From Anastrepha obliqua (taxonomy: Eukaryota; Arthropoda; Insecta; Diptera; Tephritidae): 64,000 bases of DNA. Numbering within the stretch: the first letter of the stretch is position 1; every line of letters starts with the position of its first letter. Position numbers and translations under genes: made by a program. Shown here piece by piece: positions 1-9,301 of this stretch. Below the pieces are notes generated by a model. It was given only the letters and a program-made list of their open reading frames with translations, did not search any database and had not been told where the DNA came from. The stretch spans positions 18,352,044 to 18,416,043 of the forward strand of contig NC_072897.1 in NCBI RefSeq assembly GCF_027943255.1. Reading direction: 5' to 3'.

Positions 1-336
1 TGACAAAGAGACCTATATGAAGTAATAGCAAATCGAACGATCAGTCATAGTCAACTACCTCAGAACAGAACTATAACAAAAGTTAAGATACAAATAGAAT
101 AATTCAAATTAGAGTTAAAAGCGTGGCATGCTTGATATAGTAAATATTACAATCATTCTATTGGCAAATACCTATGTACAGAAGGTTATGAAAGTGAAGC
201 AAAATGCATCCCACGCTTTTAACTCTAATTTGAATTATTCATTTGTATCTTAATTTTTGTTATAGTTCTGTTCTGAGGTAGTTGACTATGACTGATCGTT
301 CGATTTGCTATTACTTCATTATAGGTCTCTTTGTCA
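1..336. repeat. Palindromic MITE-like inverted repeat, 126-bp arms
   Basis: Bases 1-126 and 211-336 are near-perfect reverse complements, with an 84-bp spacer. The outer ends read TGACAAAGAGACC and GGTCTCTTTGTCA. No coding potential is seen. The shape fits a foldback or MITE-type non-autonomous DNA transposon. The left end coincides with the window edge, so the element may extend further and a target duplication cannot be tested. Confidence 0.8.
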
Positions 337-354
337 TTAAAATTTATTTTCTAC

Positions 355-480
355 TTTTTAGTTCGATTGGCAATAAAAGCGTGTTTTTTAGTTTTTTTAA
401 ACTATTTTTTATGTTCGACTTTTTAGTTCGATTAGCAAAAAAGCGTATTTTTTAGTTTTTTTTTTAAACTATTTTTTATT
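355..480. repeat. Two-copy tandem repeat, about 64 bp unit
   Basis: Two adjacent copies of a T-rich unit (about 355-418 and 419-480), each running from TTTTTAGTTCGATT through AGCGT to AAACTATTTTTTAT. The copies differ by small indels and a few substitutions. No function is suggested. Confidence 0.75.
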
Positions 481-483
481 ATG

Positions 484-710
484 AATGAAAATTATTGTTA
501 TCATTGCAGTCAGTGAATTAATGGTTCGATATATTCGTGTTGTATTTAATTCCTTTCTTATCGACTGTGAGTCTAAAGCTATGCAGTTATCGGCCATGAT
601 AAGGAAGTAATCGGGATGAAGAACTTGTTTCGTGGAGGGAGCCTGAGAAACGGCTACCCCACTCCTGAAACGGAGAGGTAACAACAAATTATACTGACAT
701 AATCAATATG
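484..710 (+). pseudogene. 18S rRNA-derived fragment (degenerate)
   Basis: Positions 635-658 contain GAGGGAGCCTGAGAAACGGC followed by TACC, which is the universally conserved core of eukaryotic small-subunit rRNA. After a deletion, CACTCC-GAAACGGAGAGGTAACAAC resembles the next conserved 18S block. Upstream, TTATCGACTG and the bases after it can be aligned loosely with 18S. The surrounding sequence is strongly diverged and deleted, so this is a relic or a repeat built on rRNA and not a working rRNA gene. Confidence 0.6.
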
Positions 711-763
711 TTACATACTTTTTCCCATATAGATCATTGATTGAAGGTTGAGCCTTGTTTTTC

Positions 764-946
764 TGAATGAAAATTACTGTTTTCATTTAGCCAGTGATTT
801 ATAGTCCGATTTAATTGTGTTATATTTAATTTCTTCTTTACCGACTATATGACTAAAGAAAGGCCAGCTTTGGCTTTGACACAGAATAAATACTCTCAGC
901 ACAGAAAAAGAAGACCGTGGATTATATTGACACAATCAAAACGAAA
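764..946 (+). repeat. Second, more diverged copy of the 484-710 repeat
   Basis: Base-by-base reading aligns 764-857 with 483-585 (AATGAAAATTA-TGTT, CAGTGA, CGACT, ACTAAAG) and 920-946 with 688-710 (ATTATA-TGACA-AATC). The conserved 18S core of the first copy is missing or heavily mutated here, so the pair forms a degenerate direct repeat about 280 bp apart. Confidence 0.6.
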
Positions 947-1416
947 TGTAAAGTTCCAGTTTGGTTTTTTTCAGTTCATTTTTGTTCTAAATTGTACTTT
1001 AATCGATAAAATTTTATAAATGAAATTATGGTAATGCTAAATTCCTTCTTTATTTGTAAAAATTTTGTTCCGTAAAATAATTTCAAAATTTATGTTTTGA
1101 TTATTTTATTGTAATTAACAAAATTACATCTTATATGAAAATTAGTTCATCTTATATGAACATTGAATAGAGTAAATTTGTGTGTATGAGACTTGTGGTA
1201 TCTACGCATGTGTAAAGACTATACAAAGTGAGAATGCAACTACCCTGAAAACGTTTTAGCCTTCTATTCGTACTGCAGTGCCGCGTGCCCGAGCAAGTTC
1301 GAATTCGAAAGAGTAAGTCGTAGACCCCCGAAATCAGTAAGAGTAACTCGGAAAGTGCCGGCATGCGCAGACCGCGCGTTAGCTCTGTCTTTCTTACTCT
1401 TCTACAGAAGATTTAC
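947..1416. other. Stretch with nothing recognised
   Basis: A+T-rich to about 1150, then more balanced sequence ending just before a mariner terminal repeat. The reading frames are short and match no family I know. Confidence 0.5.
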
Positions 1417-1418
1417 TA

Positions 1419-2677
1419 CTGTGGGCAAAAAGTAAGGTGCATTTAGTTGTCAAAGTTCGCGGGATTAAAATTTCGCTGTAGTTATTTTTTTTATGAGTTG
1501 GCAGCACTGTTAATAACATCTGGGCCAACTTTCATGTGAATGTCGTTATCAGTAATATATTTACCCTGTGTTTACCAAACGACCAAGAGTGCATTTTTCG
1601 ATTTTTACAATGTCTGATTTGATTGAGCAGAGAAGTTCCATCAAATTTTGTTTGCGGAATGAAATTTCGGCTGCGGAAACGTTTAGCATGTTGCAGAAGG
1701 CATTTGGTGATTCGACCATGTCGCAAAATGTTTATAAGTGGTGCAAAGACTTCAAAGAGGGTCGAGAACGTGTTGATGACTTGGAGCGCTCCGGACGACC
1801 ATCGACGTCAACAGATGACCAACACGTCAATAAAGTGAAGGAGTTAGTGCTCAAAAATCGCCGGTTGACTGTTAAAGACCTTACTGATATGATCGGAGTA
1901 TCAGAAGGATTTGTGAAAACCATTTTGAAAGACCATTTGGGCCTACGAAAAGTCAAATCTCGTTTGGTACCGAAAACTCTCAATTTCTCGTCCCGTTGAT
2001 GTGTTTGAAACAATGCTTTCAGACTATCAGTTAAGCTCAAATGCATCATTACGGGAGATGAGACTTGGATTTATGCTTACGACCCTGAAACAACCGACCA
2101 ATCAAGCGAATATCGTGCTAAAGGCGAGGCCAGACCGAAAAGAGTACGTCTAAGTCGGTTAAAAATAATGGTCATGATGACAGTTTTTTTCGATTTTCGT
2201 GGTGTGGTGCACTATGAATTCCTTCCACCAGGCCAAACTGTTAATAAGGAATATTATTTGAGCATTATTCTTCATTTACGTGAAGCAATTCGTCAAAAAA
2301 TACCAGAATTATGGGCCAACAACTCTTGGTTTTTGCATCACGATAATGCACCGTCTCACACTGCACTCGTTCTTCATGACCATTTCGCCAAAAATTCCAC
2401 GCATATCGTTCCGCAACCACCGTATTCGCCTGATTTTGCTCCGTGTGACTTCTGGCTATTCCCAAAACTCAAGAGACCACTCCGGGGAACGCGTTTCGAG
2501 TCGATTGAGGCTATACCGGAAATGGGCTATCTGGCATGTTTCGGGGATTGGAAAAATCGTTGGCATAAGTGTATTTTATCGAGAGGGGATTATTTTGAAG
2601 GGGATGAAATTGACTTACAAGAATAAAAAAAGATTTTTCATTTTACAACCAAATTCACCTTACTTTTTGCCCACAGG
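1419..2677 (+). mobile_element. mariner element (D,D34D), TA-flanked
   Basis: The left end TA-CTGTGGGCAAAAAGTAAGG and the right end CCTTACTTTTTGCCCACAG-GTA are reverse complements for more than 20 bp, with one extra base at the right tip. A TA flanks each side as expected for IS630/Tc1/mariner elements. The length of about 1.26 kb is normal for the family. The transposase inside is broken, so this copy is inactive. Confidence 0.9.
1610..2626 (+). pseudogene. mariner transposase, frameshifted
   Basis: Reading from MSDLIEQRSS gives the N-terminal helix-turn-helix region and a GRPST linker. A stop at 1997-1999 lies between two compensating frameshifts (about 1985 and 2030), after which the original frame resumes with the catalytic TGDETW block. 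The second and third catalytic residues are in HDNAPSH and PCDFW, 34 residues apart, which defines a mariner D,D34D transposase (cut-and-paste, TA target). About eight residues are also missing after FESIE. The C-terminus GDYFEGDEI is typical. It cannot make an active enzyme. Confidence 0.9.
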
Positions 2678-2828
2678 TAAAAAAAGAATATGTTAATCCT
2701 GGCAATCCTAATAAGGATAATGGAAAACTTTTATCAAATTATTGCATTGTCATCGGTCCTTGATAGGTGTGCAATTTCAAGTCGATCAGATTTTTAGAAG
2801 CCAGTGAAAATTATGCTCAAAGATTCCG

Positions 2829-2830
<2 letters not shown>

Positions 2831-2859
<29 letters not shown>

Positions 2860-2868
2860 CATACATAC
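2831..2868. repeat. (ACAT)n microsatellite
   Basis: About 9.5 uninterrupted ACAT units between the mariner and the Jockey LINE. The rest of 2678-2894 holds nothing recognisable. Confidence 0.95.
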
Positions 2869-2894
2869 AACCCGAGCTAATAAAAGTGTGTTAA

Positions 2895-5097
2895 AAAGGG
2901 AGGGAATTAATTGAAGCCATTAGAAAAAATAATAGTCGGTTTATTAGCACAGGTGAGCCAACCTACTGGCCAACAGATACGAAAAAACAACCGGACTTAA
3001 TTGACTTCAGCATAATTAAAAATATGCCATATGAAAATCACACAATAAAATCATGTTTAGAGCTATCCTCAGACTATTCACCATTAATTATGACCTTACT
3101 TGGACCTATTGAATTAAAACAATCTCTGCGCCTATATAGTTCTGGAACGGATTGGACTAATTCTTGCCAAATATTAGAGCAAAAACTCAAAATAAATATG
3201 TCACTGAAAACTCAAGATGAAATTGACTCCGCTATTGTATATTTCAATGATAGCGTAATACAAGCAGTTGCTTCCTCTACACCCACACCGAAAATGACAA
3301 ATACAGAAAATATCCCAACTTACATCAAAGAGAAAATCGGCGAAAAAAGAAAACTCCGCAAAACATGGCAAACCACCAGGCCAAAATTTAATTAAGCGAC
3401 AAATGAGCTAAAAGCATTACTTACAAAACACAAGGAGAGTAAATTATATGGCAAGCCTGGGAACAGCAGCATCTACAAATTACTCCTTATGGAAAACAAC
3501 AAAACACATTAATGGCGCTGTAATACATAAACCTCCCATCAAAACAGAAGCCGGCACATGGGCAAAAACAAGCAAAGAAAAAGCCGACACCCTAGCCAGA
3601 CACTTCTTAGACACATTTACAAGCGGAATGGATAATCAAAACATTAACATTAAATCTGATAACATAATAAACGTTCCGCAAATCAAAACAAGAAAGACCA
3701 TCGTAAGCGAAATTAAAAATCAAATAAGACAGCTAAACAATAAAAAAGCTCCAGGATATGATTTAATAAAAGAGTTAGCTGAAATAGCATTGCAATTCAT
3801 AAGAAATATATTTAATTGCATGTTAGAAACTAAATACTTCTCACGACTATGGAAAATTGCTCAAATTACCGCCATACCCAAACCAGGAAAAGATGCCACT
3901 AAAACTGGCTCATATCGACCCATCAGCCTATTGCCAATTTTTTCAAAAGTGTTTGAAAAAATATTGTTCGACCGACTAGAACCAATTTTGACAGCAAGAA
4001 AAGTGATACCAAGCCATCAATTCGGATTTAGACGGCAACACTCAACAGTCCAACAAATCCACAGGGTTGCTAACAAAAAAAATTAACGATATGAATGACA
4101 AAAAATATTGCGTAGCTGTATACCTAGACATTGCAAAAGCCTTTGATAAAGTTTGTCATAAAGGACTTTTGCATAAGCTCAAACGAATCTTTCCACAAAA
4201 CTACTTTGAACTTTTGAAGAGCTACATAACTGATTGAAATTTTTATATAAGATATGAAGGCGAGTATTCCGATATTCTACCAATGACAGCTGGAGTACCG
4301 CAAGGCAGTGTATTAGGTCCTCTTTTATATCTAATATACACCGCAGATGTGCCAACTCCGACAACAGGTAATACAATGATAGCAACGTTCGCGGATGATA
4401 CTGTATTAATGGCATCAAACAATAACGAAAAACTGGCGACCTTTGCACTTCAAAAATTAATAAACAATACAGTAAATTGGTTTGACGAATGGGGTATAGA
4501 AGTTAATAAAGACAAAACTATACAAGTTATGTATACAAACAAAAAGACATTAAAATATAATCTTACCTTAAAAAACAACAAAATAAAAAACTGCCCAGCA
4601 GCAAAATATCTTGGAATAACTATTGACGAAAAACTAACATGGAAGCAGCATATCATTAACAAAAGAAATCAAATCAAGAATAAGTACCGGCAATTAAGTT
4701 GGCTAATCGGACGAGCATCAAAGCTATCACTTTATAATAAGGTGACTATGTATATACAAAACAATTATTACTCCTATCTGGAAATACGGAATAGAAATAT
4801 GGGGAACGGCTAAAAACACAAATATTCAGCTCATACAGCGAACACAATCCAAAAAATTACGAAATATAACAAATGCTGGTTAGTTTATTTCCAATTAAGC
4901 CATACATACATACATACTACATACTTAAGTGTAGACACAATCCAAGAAACAATCGCAAAATGTAGCACTAAACGTATAAAGTGACTGTCAGTCCACCAAA
5001 ACGAACAAATGCGTAAAATAGTACCGGCAGAAAATACCAAACGAAGAGTAAAGCGACTCACACCGACTGATCTAACTATAGATTTTACAGTGTAATC
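2895..5097 (+). pseudogene. Jockey LINE ORF2 (endonuclease C-terminus, RT), broken
   Basis: The start carries the AP-endonuclease end STGEPTYWPTD and DLIDF. The RT follows, with KKAPGYD, SYRPISLLP, the first catalytic Asp in YLDIAKAFD, GVPQGSVLGPLLY, FADDT and KYLGI. Changes of frame are seen near 3395-3480 and 4085, and an in-frame TGA lies near 4236. The ORF2 tail motifs (CSTK, LTPTDL) can still be read in mixed frames to about 5097. Target-primed reverse transcription is the family function; this copy is dead. The RT active-site motif itself is intact. Confidence 0.88.
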
Positions 5098-5212
5098 ACA
5101 AAAAACAATAATAATAATAACAGATTCTTCCATAATTGTACAAAAATTACATATTCTTAATATATAACAGACTATAATAAATAAAGGGGAGATATAAAAA
5201 ACAAAAAAAAAC
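2895..5212 (+). mobile_element. 5'-truncated Jockey-clade LINE
   Basis: The element begins inside the endonuclease domain (a frame opens at 2895) and ends with an AATAAA signal near 5177 and an A-rich tail at about 5197-5212, the usual structure of a 5'-truncated non-LTR copy. The tail abuts a minus-strand LINE ORF1 fragment at about 5213, so it probably inserted there. Confidence 0.85.
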
Positions 5213-5692
5213 CTTCGCTTTCGGTAAATTTCTGTATTTTAACGGCCAGTCTCTCCTCAAACTTATTGGCGAACTCCATTTTTGTTGCAGCACACCCAGC
5301 GCGATTTGCAAAGTGAGCACGGCCTTTTTCAACTTCCCATTTAGCCCATGCCAATCGTTCCGCTGCAGCTTGCGTCAGATTGGTCATGCCACTAAACCGG
5401 TTGCTGATTTTGACCGCAGCCTTGTGCTGTGCTTTCGCTTTCATCCCTTCCTTGATTGGCTTAGCTCTAGGCCCTTTCTTACTAACAGAACTTGCACCAT
5501 CAAGCTTCACCGGGAAGCGAAGTAAAGCTTCTTTCTCGTTAGTATTCACACTTGCAACATTTTTCGGGTCCGAGTCTTCGCGGACTGTGGCACCCGTGCG
5601 TTGCGTAGGGTTTTTCGTATGTTTGGCAGTAGCACTACGACCACTGTAACCTGCTCCCGTTACAATAGAAGTTTGGTCGCTGAGTTTTTGAA
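5205..5692 (-). pseudogene. LINE ORF1 N-terminal fragment
   Basis: An ATG at about 5692 opens MNSKTQRP; one frameshift follows within the next 15 codons, after which about 150 codons stay open. The protein is Lys/Ala/Arg-rich (AAAERLAWAKWEVEKG, ANKFEERLAVK), charged and probably helical. I recognise it only by position after the LINE 5'UTR; no zinc knuckle is present in this part. It reads into the Jockey tail and stops. Confidence 0.5.
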
Positions 5693-5990
5693 TTCATATT
5701 TTTCGTACGACCACCTGCTTGACAAGGCAAGCGCAGTGGTCTAAGTAGTATAAAGCGGAATTCAAATTGACCCCCACGGTAGCGCCCCATATCATGGCAA
5801 GGCCACAGTAACTCCCTAAGGCGACCCAATGTTAGGGAGGCGCCATAAAAAAAAACCGGTCTGATAAGCCCTCTAGCTGCAAACCATCCAATGGGTATGG
5901 TGTCGCATAACACCTTGGATTAGGGGTTGGCAAGGAGAGGAAATAGTGGGATGCCGGGGTTTAGGAATAACAAGGGATCTTCGTCGGTAC
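5205..5990 (-). mobile_element. 5' part of a LOA/R1-like LINE (5'UTR and ORF1 start)
   Basis: Read on the minus strand, 5990-5700 aligns with the 5'UTR of another LINE in this window (48489-48725): shared blocks include GGTTTGCAGC near the TGG/CCATTGG segment and CCGACGA. ORF1 follows. The 3' side is cut where the Jockey A-tail ends at about 5212, and the 5' side stops at about 5990 against an R4/Dong-like fragment. Confidence 0.65.
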
Positions 5991-5991
5991 G

Positions 5992-6955
5992 GTGATATAT
6001 TTCGCCAGAAAGAGGAGGATGGCCTGTTGTGTGATCGTTTGGTCTTGCCTCTGTTTCCTACATACTTTCTGTTTATTTGTTAAAATATTGTTGCCCATGG
6101 GGTGAGTGTATATTTTTGTGATAATAATGATGTGATAATCTTGTAAAAGAGTGAGTAAGCATGTGATATATTTGTAATTTGTTGGATTATTGGTATCATC
6201 ATACTTTGTTTATGAATCTTACTCGTTGAGTGAAGGGTTTAAGCAGTCTATTGTGTGTTGATGTTAGTGTTTGTGCCAGTAGGTAAGGAGGTGGTATATT
6301 TTCAAAATATCAAATTGTGTGTATTTTTGATAGTCGCCACAAATTCTGTTAGGGTAATTGTGATATTTTCCTGTGTTGGTATAGTAATGCGCATCTCTTC
6401 TTCTTGTTTTATCCATATGCTGTTTTTATTATGCTTTTCATATTTTGACAATACGTTCTCCCAGTATGTTTGTATTTGCTGTTTTGTTGGGGGACTAATG
6501 TTTCATAAAAAGTTTTTTTGTTGTACTTAAATGTTCTATTTTATTTCTTCCTTTTAGTTGATTCTGTATATTTCGGTAGCCTATACACATATACTTTTAA
6601 CTTTTGTTTTAAAATATCTAGCGTGATTGGAAGAGATTCGTTTTCTTTAATAAATTGTTTGATGACTTTTCCCGATGTATTTCCTCTATTGTGCTGTATG
6701 ATTATTATTTTATCTTTTCTTATCTTATTACTTTTTGTATTTAATCGAATTTGCCATTATGGGATTCGTTTGTTGATTATTGTGTGTTTATTCATTGGTA
6801 CTTTTTCTTGATCTAGTTCCATTACTGTTGTTGCGGCTGTGTATACCAATGTTTGGTATTCCTCCACATCCTGTGTTTCTTCTAAGTATGATTGGTTGCC
6901 CGTTTTGTATCCATTTATGAAATATACTATATATGTATATGTGTTTGTATTTTGT
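5992..6955 (-). pseudogene. R4/Dong-like LINE reverse transcriptase fragment
   Basis: The minus strand carries long in-frame tracts with family signatures: RLPKYTESTKRKK, then QTYWENVL, W-KQEEE, and after a frameshift near 6300 NPTNYKYITCL, IYTHPMGNNIL and QKVCRKQRQ. These match the pre-RT and early RT region of R4/Dong-type site-specific LINEs (usual forms NYRPITCL and QKGCRKG). There are an in-frame stop near 6750 and other lesions. The catalytic YADD part is absent. Plus-strand reading frames here are shadows of this T-rich strand. Confidence 0.75.
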
Positions 6956-7065
6956 TTAATCCTGCTACTACGTTACAAAAAAATACACATGTTATGTTCG
7001 GGTCTTATTTTGACCCCCCATTTTTTTATTGAGAAAATTCAAATTTGTACAGTTCAAAAATATTT

Positions 7066-8494
7066 TTAAGGCTTGTGATCAATGCAATATGTCGGCGTTA
7101 CAGTGGCTGTGTGTCGGTGTGACGGACAAACAGGTTTTTTGCAAGTTATGCACTCAGTAAAGGTCTTTTTTTCCTTTTTCGACGGGCAAAATTTGCACCT
7201 TTTCCGTTCACTAGCGCATTTTCGTTTTGGAGAAGGCGAATTCGTAGATGGTGATGCATTGTCTTCTTCTCGAATTTTTCGTACCAATGATGCAGAGGCT
7301 TCTGCGCGAGGAAGCCGACTACGCCTCTTGATATGTTCTTGAGCTAAAACTTCACCGAGTTGCTCTAAAAATAGGCACCTTTTGTGCAATTTATATTATT
7401 ACCATTCAGGATATATTTCGGTCCATATTATAAAAGCGTTTAGAGCAGAAATATCTAATAAATTAGAAAACAGGGCAACTGGCCACCGATTGGTTTTCCT
7501 TTTGCACGAATATGTACGAACCATTTGGTCTAATGTGTCGACTCCACCTTCTGTCGAGTTGTAGTATTCAATTATTTCCGGAAGTTTTTTTGGATGATCT
7601 TCCAAAATGATGCTATTATGGTGAAGGGTGCTAAGCAAATAAATCATTCTGTATTTTTTAGGCACACACAAAACTACAGTTTCTTTTTCATCAAAAAAAA
7701 AATTTACTTGAGAGTATTGGAAGCTTACGCAATTCTTGTGATGTTGCATGAACCGGCAGAAAACGTTTGTTGTTCCTTACTGTGCCAACAATAGTAGTTT
7801 TCTGCTTTAGCAGTTGTAATGCAAGGTTATGACTCGTAAAAAAATTATCGGTAGTCACATTTCGTCCACGGTATGAAGACACTAAGTCTAGAACAACCCG
7901 TTCGCCTTGATTCCTTTCAGTATTGTCTCCTACTTTGCCCGCAAAATGCGGTGTCAGAATCCGCTGCTATCCACGCTTTCATGCCATATTTCCCAGGTTT
8001 ACTTGGAATGTATACTTTGAAAGGACATCTACCTCGGAACGGAATAAGCTGTTCGTCAATCGTTATTTTAGCACTTGGAACGTAAAGCAGCTGCAAGTTT
8101 TGAGTCCATTGCTCATAAAATGTGCGAATAGGAGGAAGTTTACCTCCTCTTTGTTCTGATCTTCTTCTTTGCCTATCATCAAATGGTAGTACAAGAGAAA
8201 TATTGCTAAATCGCTCCAAAGACATGATTGCTCTCAAAAACGGACGTCCATGAAACTCGTCCCACAGGGAGTTAAGACTTTCACCGTATGACCGGTAGAC
8301 TCCTAAAAGAATAATATGCCCGTTATACAATTATAATAGGAAAAATATATTGTAAATAAATACCAATAAGTATAAGAAGTCTCAGGTAAGCATCGAACTC
8401 AGTAGCATCTATAGCTTGAAAATTTTCGAAAACAGCACTTCCTTGCAAATTGCTGTAGTGAATTATATCCCTTTTCATAGCTTCGTAAAAAACC
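7066..8494 (-). pseudogene. piggyBac transposase with intron, two frameshifts
   Basis: Cut-and-paste transposase of the TTAA-specific piggyBac family. All three catalytic Asp blocks are visible: TIDEQLIPFRG, NVTTDNFFTS and GGVDTLDQM. Other signatures are GRCPFKVYIPSKP and YSCKRKTNRWP, and a C-terminal Cys-rich finger (CKFCPS, CITCKKPVC, CIDHKP) before the stop at 7066. Frame changes occur near 7925 (an extra G in the run before KVGDN) and near 7695 (poly-A/T run). A 61-bp intron at 8303-8363 joins two coding segments in frame. The N-terminus before VFYEAMK is missing. Confidence 0.88.
8303..8363 (-). other. Probable 61-bp spliceosomal intron in the piggyBac gene
   Basis: On the minus strand the sequence is ATTG|GTATTT...TCTTTTAG|GAGTC. 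Removing it joins LILIG to VYRSYGES, the expected continuous family sequence, whereas the unspliced frame hits a stop inside. Its length and GT-AG borders fit small insect introns. Confidence 0.75.
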
Positions 8495-8554
8495 TATAAA
8501 ATGTAAGTCCGATATTAACTAAACTATAAACAAAAAGAAATTTTTGAGGTATAC

Positions 8555-9180
8555 TTATGTACTTTTATATGAGTTCCACAGGTGTAAAGTTGTAGCAACA
8601 CGGCAGCAGTATGCCACTTTGTTGGAGCTAATAAAGGAGTAATCAATCATGGCATTTATACTGCAGTAGGACTTCCGGTTGTAGTAGAGGTATTTCTCTT
8701 TAGTGGGGGAAATAATTTTTATGTGCGTCCCATCCACACACAAAATGATACCAGAAATCCTTATTTTTTATAGAATTCCATATTGCTTTGCCGTTTTTCA
8801 TTTGCACTCATGTCGAGATTTACTCACTGAAGACACAATCGCGCTTATAGTGACACCAATACGTCTTTTAGTACATAGCTAAAAGTCGACTGATCCATTG
8901 GCATGTCGAAATCTTTGCCAACTCCGTGCTGATAGCCTCCCTCCGCAAGAAACCGTAAAACAAAGGATAGTCGCAGAACTAAAGTTATGGACGACGACCG
9001 CCCTGTCTTCAATAAAACTCCAAACGCATGCAATGCAGCTTTATTTAACCGGTAATTTTTGATACACCCGTTTTAAACCGTATTTAACAAAAAGGCAAGA
9101 CCTTATATTGGTCCCACCATATCGAGAGAGTTGCTTGCATCCCTGAATATTTTTCGCTCAATTCTGAAACTCTGTTTGCT
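8555..9180 (-). pseudogene. PIF/Harbinger transposase (HARBI1-like) N-terminal fragment
   Basis: Minus-strand blocks in order: FRDASNSLDM, YRLNKAALHAF, VLRFLAEGGYQ, VGKDFDMPMDQS, NEKRQSNMEFY, and CVDGTHIKI with the first catalytic Asp, then YYNRKSYCSINAM. This is the normal order of Harbinger nucleases. Frame changes occur near 9080, 8850 and 8755. The second half with the remaining catalytic residues is missing, and no terminal repeats were found. Confidence 0.82.
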
Positions 9181-9301
9181 TCTCTCATATTCCTTCTTCA
9201 TTAACGCAGCCACACATGTCAACGCAATATTATTATTATTAGAAGGCCATTACGCACTGCGACCAGAGCTGATCTATTGTGAAAGGCCTATTTTTTTAAC
9301 C

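Larger units (their letters stand above)
6956..8495 (-). mobile_element. piggyBac-type DNA transposon, 5'-truncated
   Basis: Defined by the transposase below and by a likely 3' terminus: TTAA at 6956-6959 followed by TCCTGCTACTACG and, 40 bp in, an inner palindrome GGGTC-N-GACCC (7000-7016). The piggyBac-like MITE at 58175 has the same layout. The N-terminal half of the gene and the other terminus are missing; a Harbinger fragment abuts at about 8500-8555. Confidence 0.75.

Noticed and set aside
484..710. A functional 18S rRNA gene
   Set aside because: Only short conserved pieces remain, with deletions between them.
2831..2868. CRISPR-like repeat
   Set aside because: It is a simple tetranucleotide microsatellite with no spacers; the window is eukaryotic.
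6255..7069. Plus-strand frames rich in Leu/Phe/Cys that look like membrane proteins
   Set aside because: They are antisense shadows of an A/T-biased LINE RT on the minus strand, whose motifs are recognisable.
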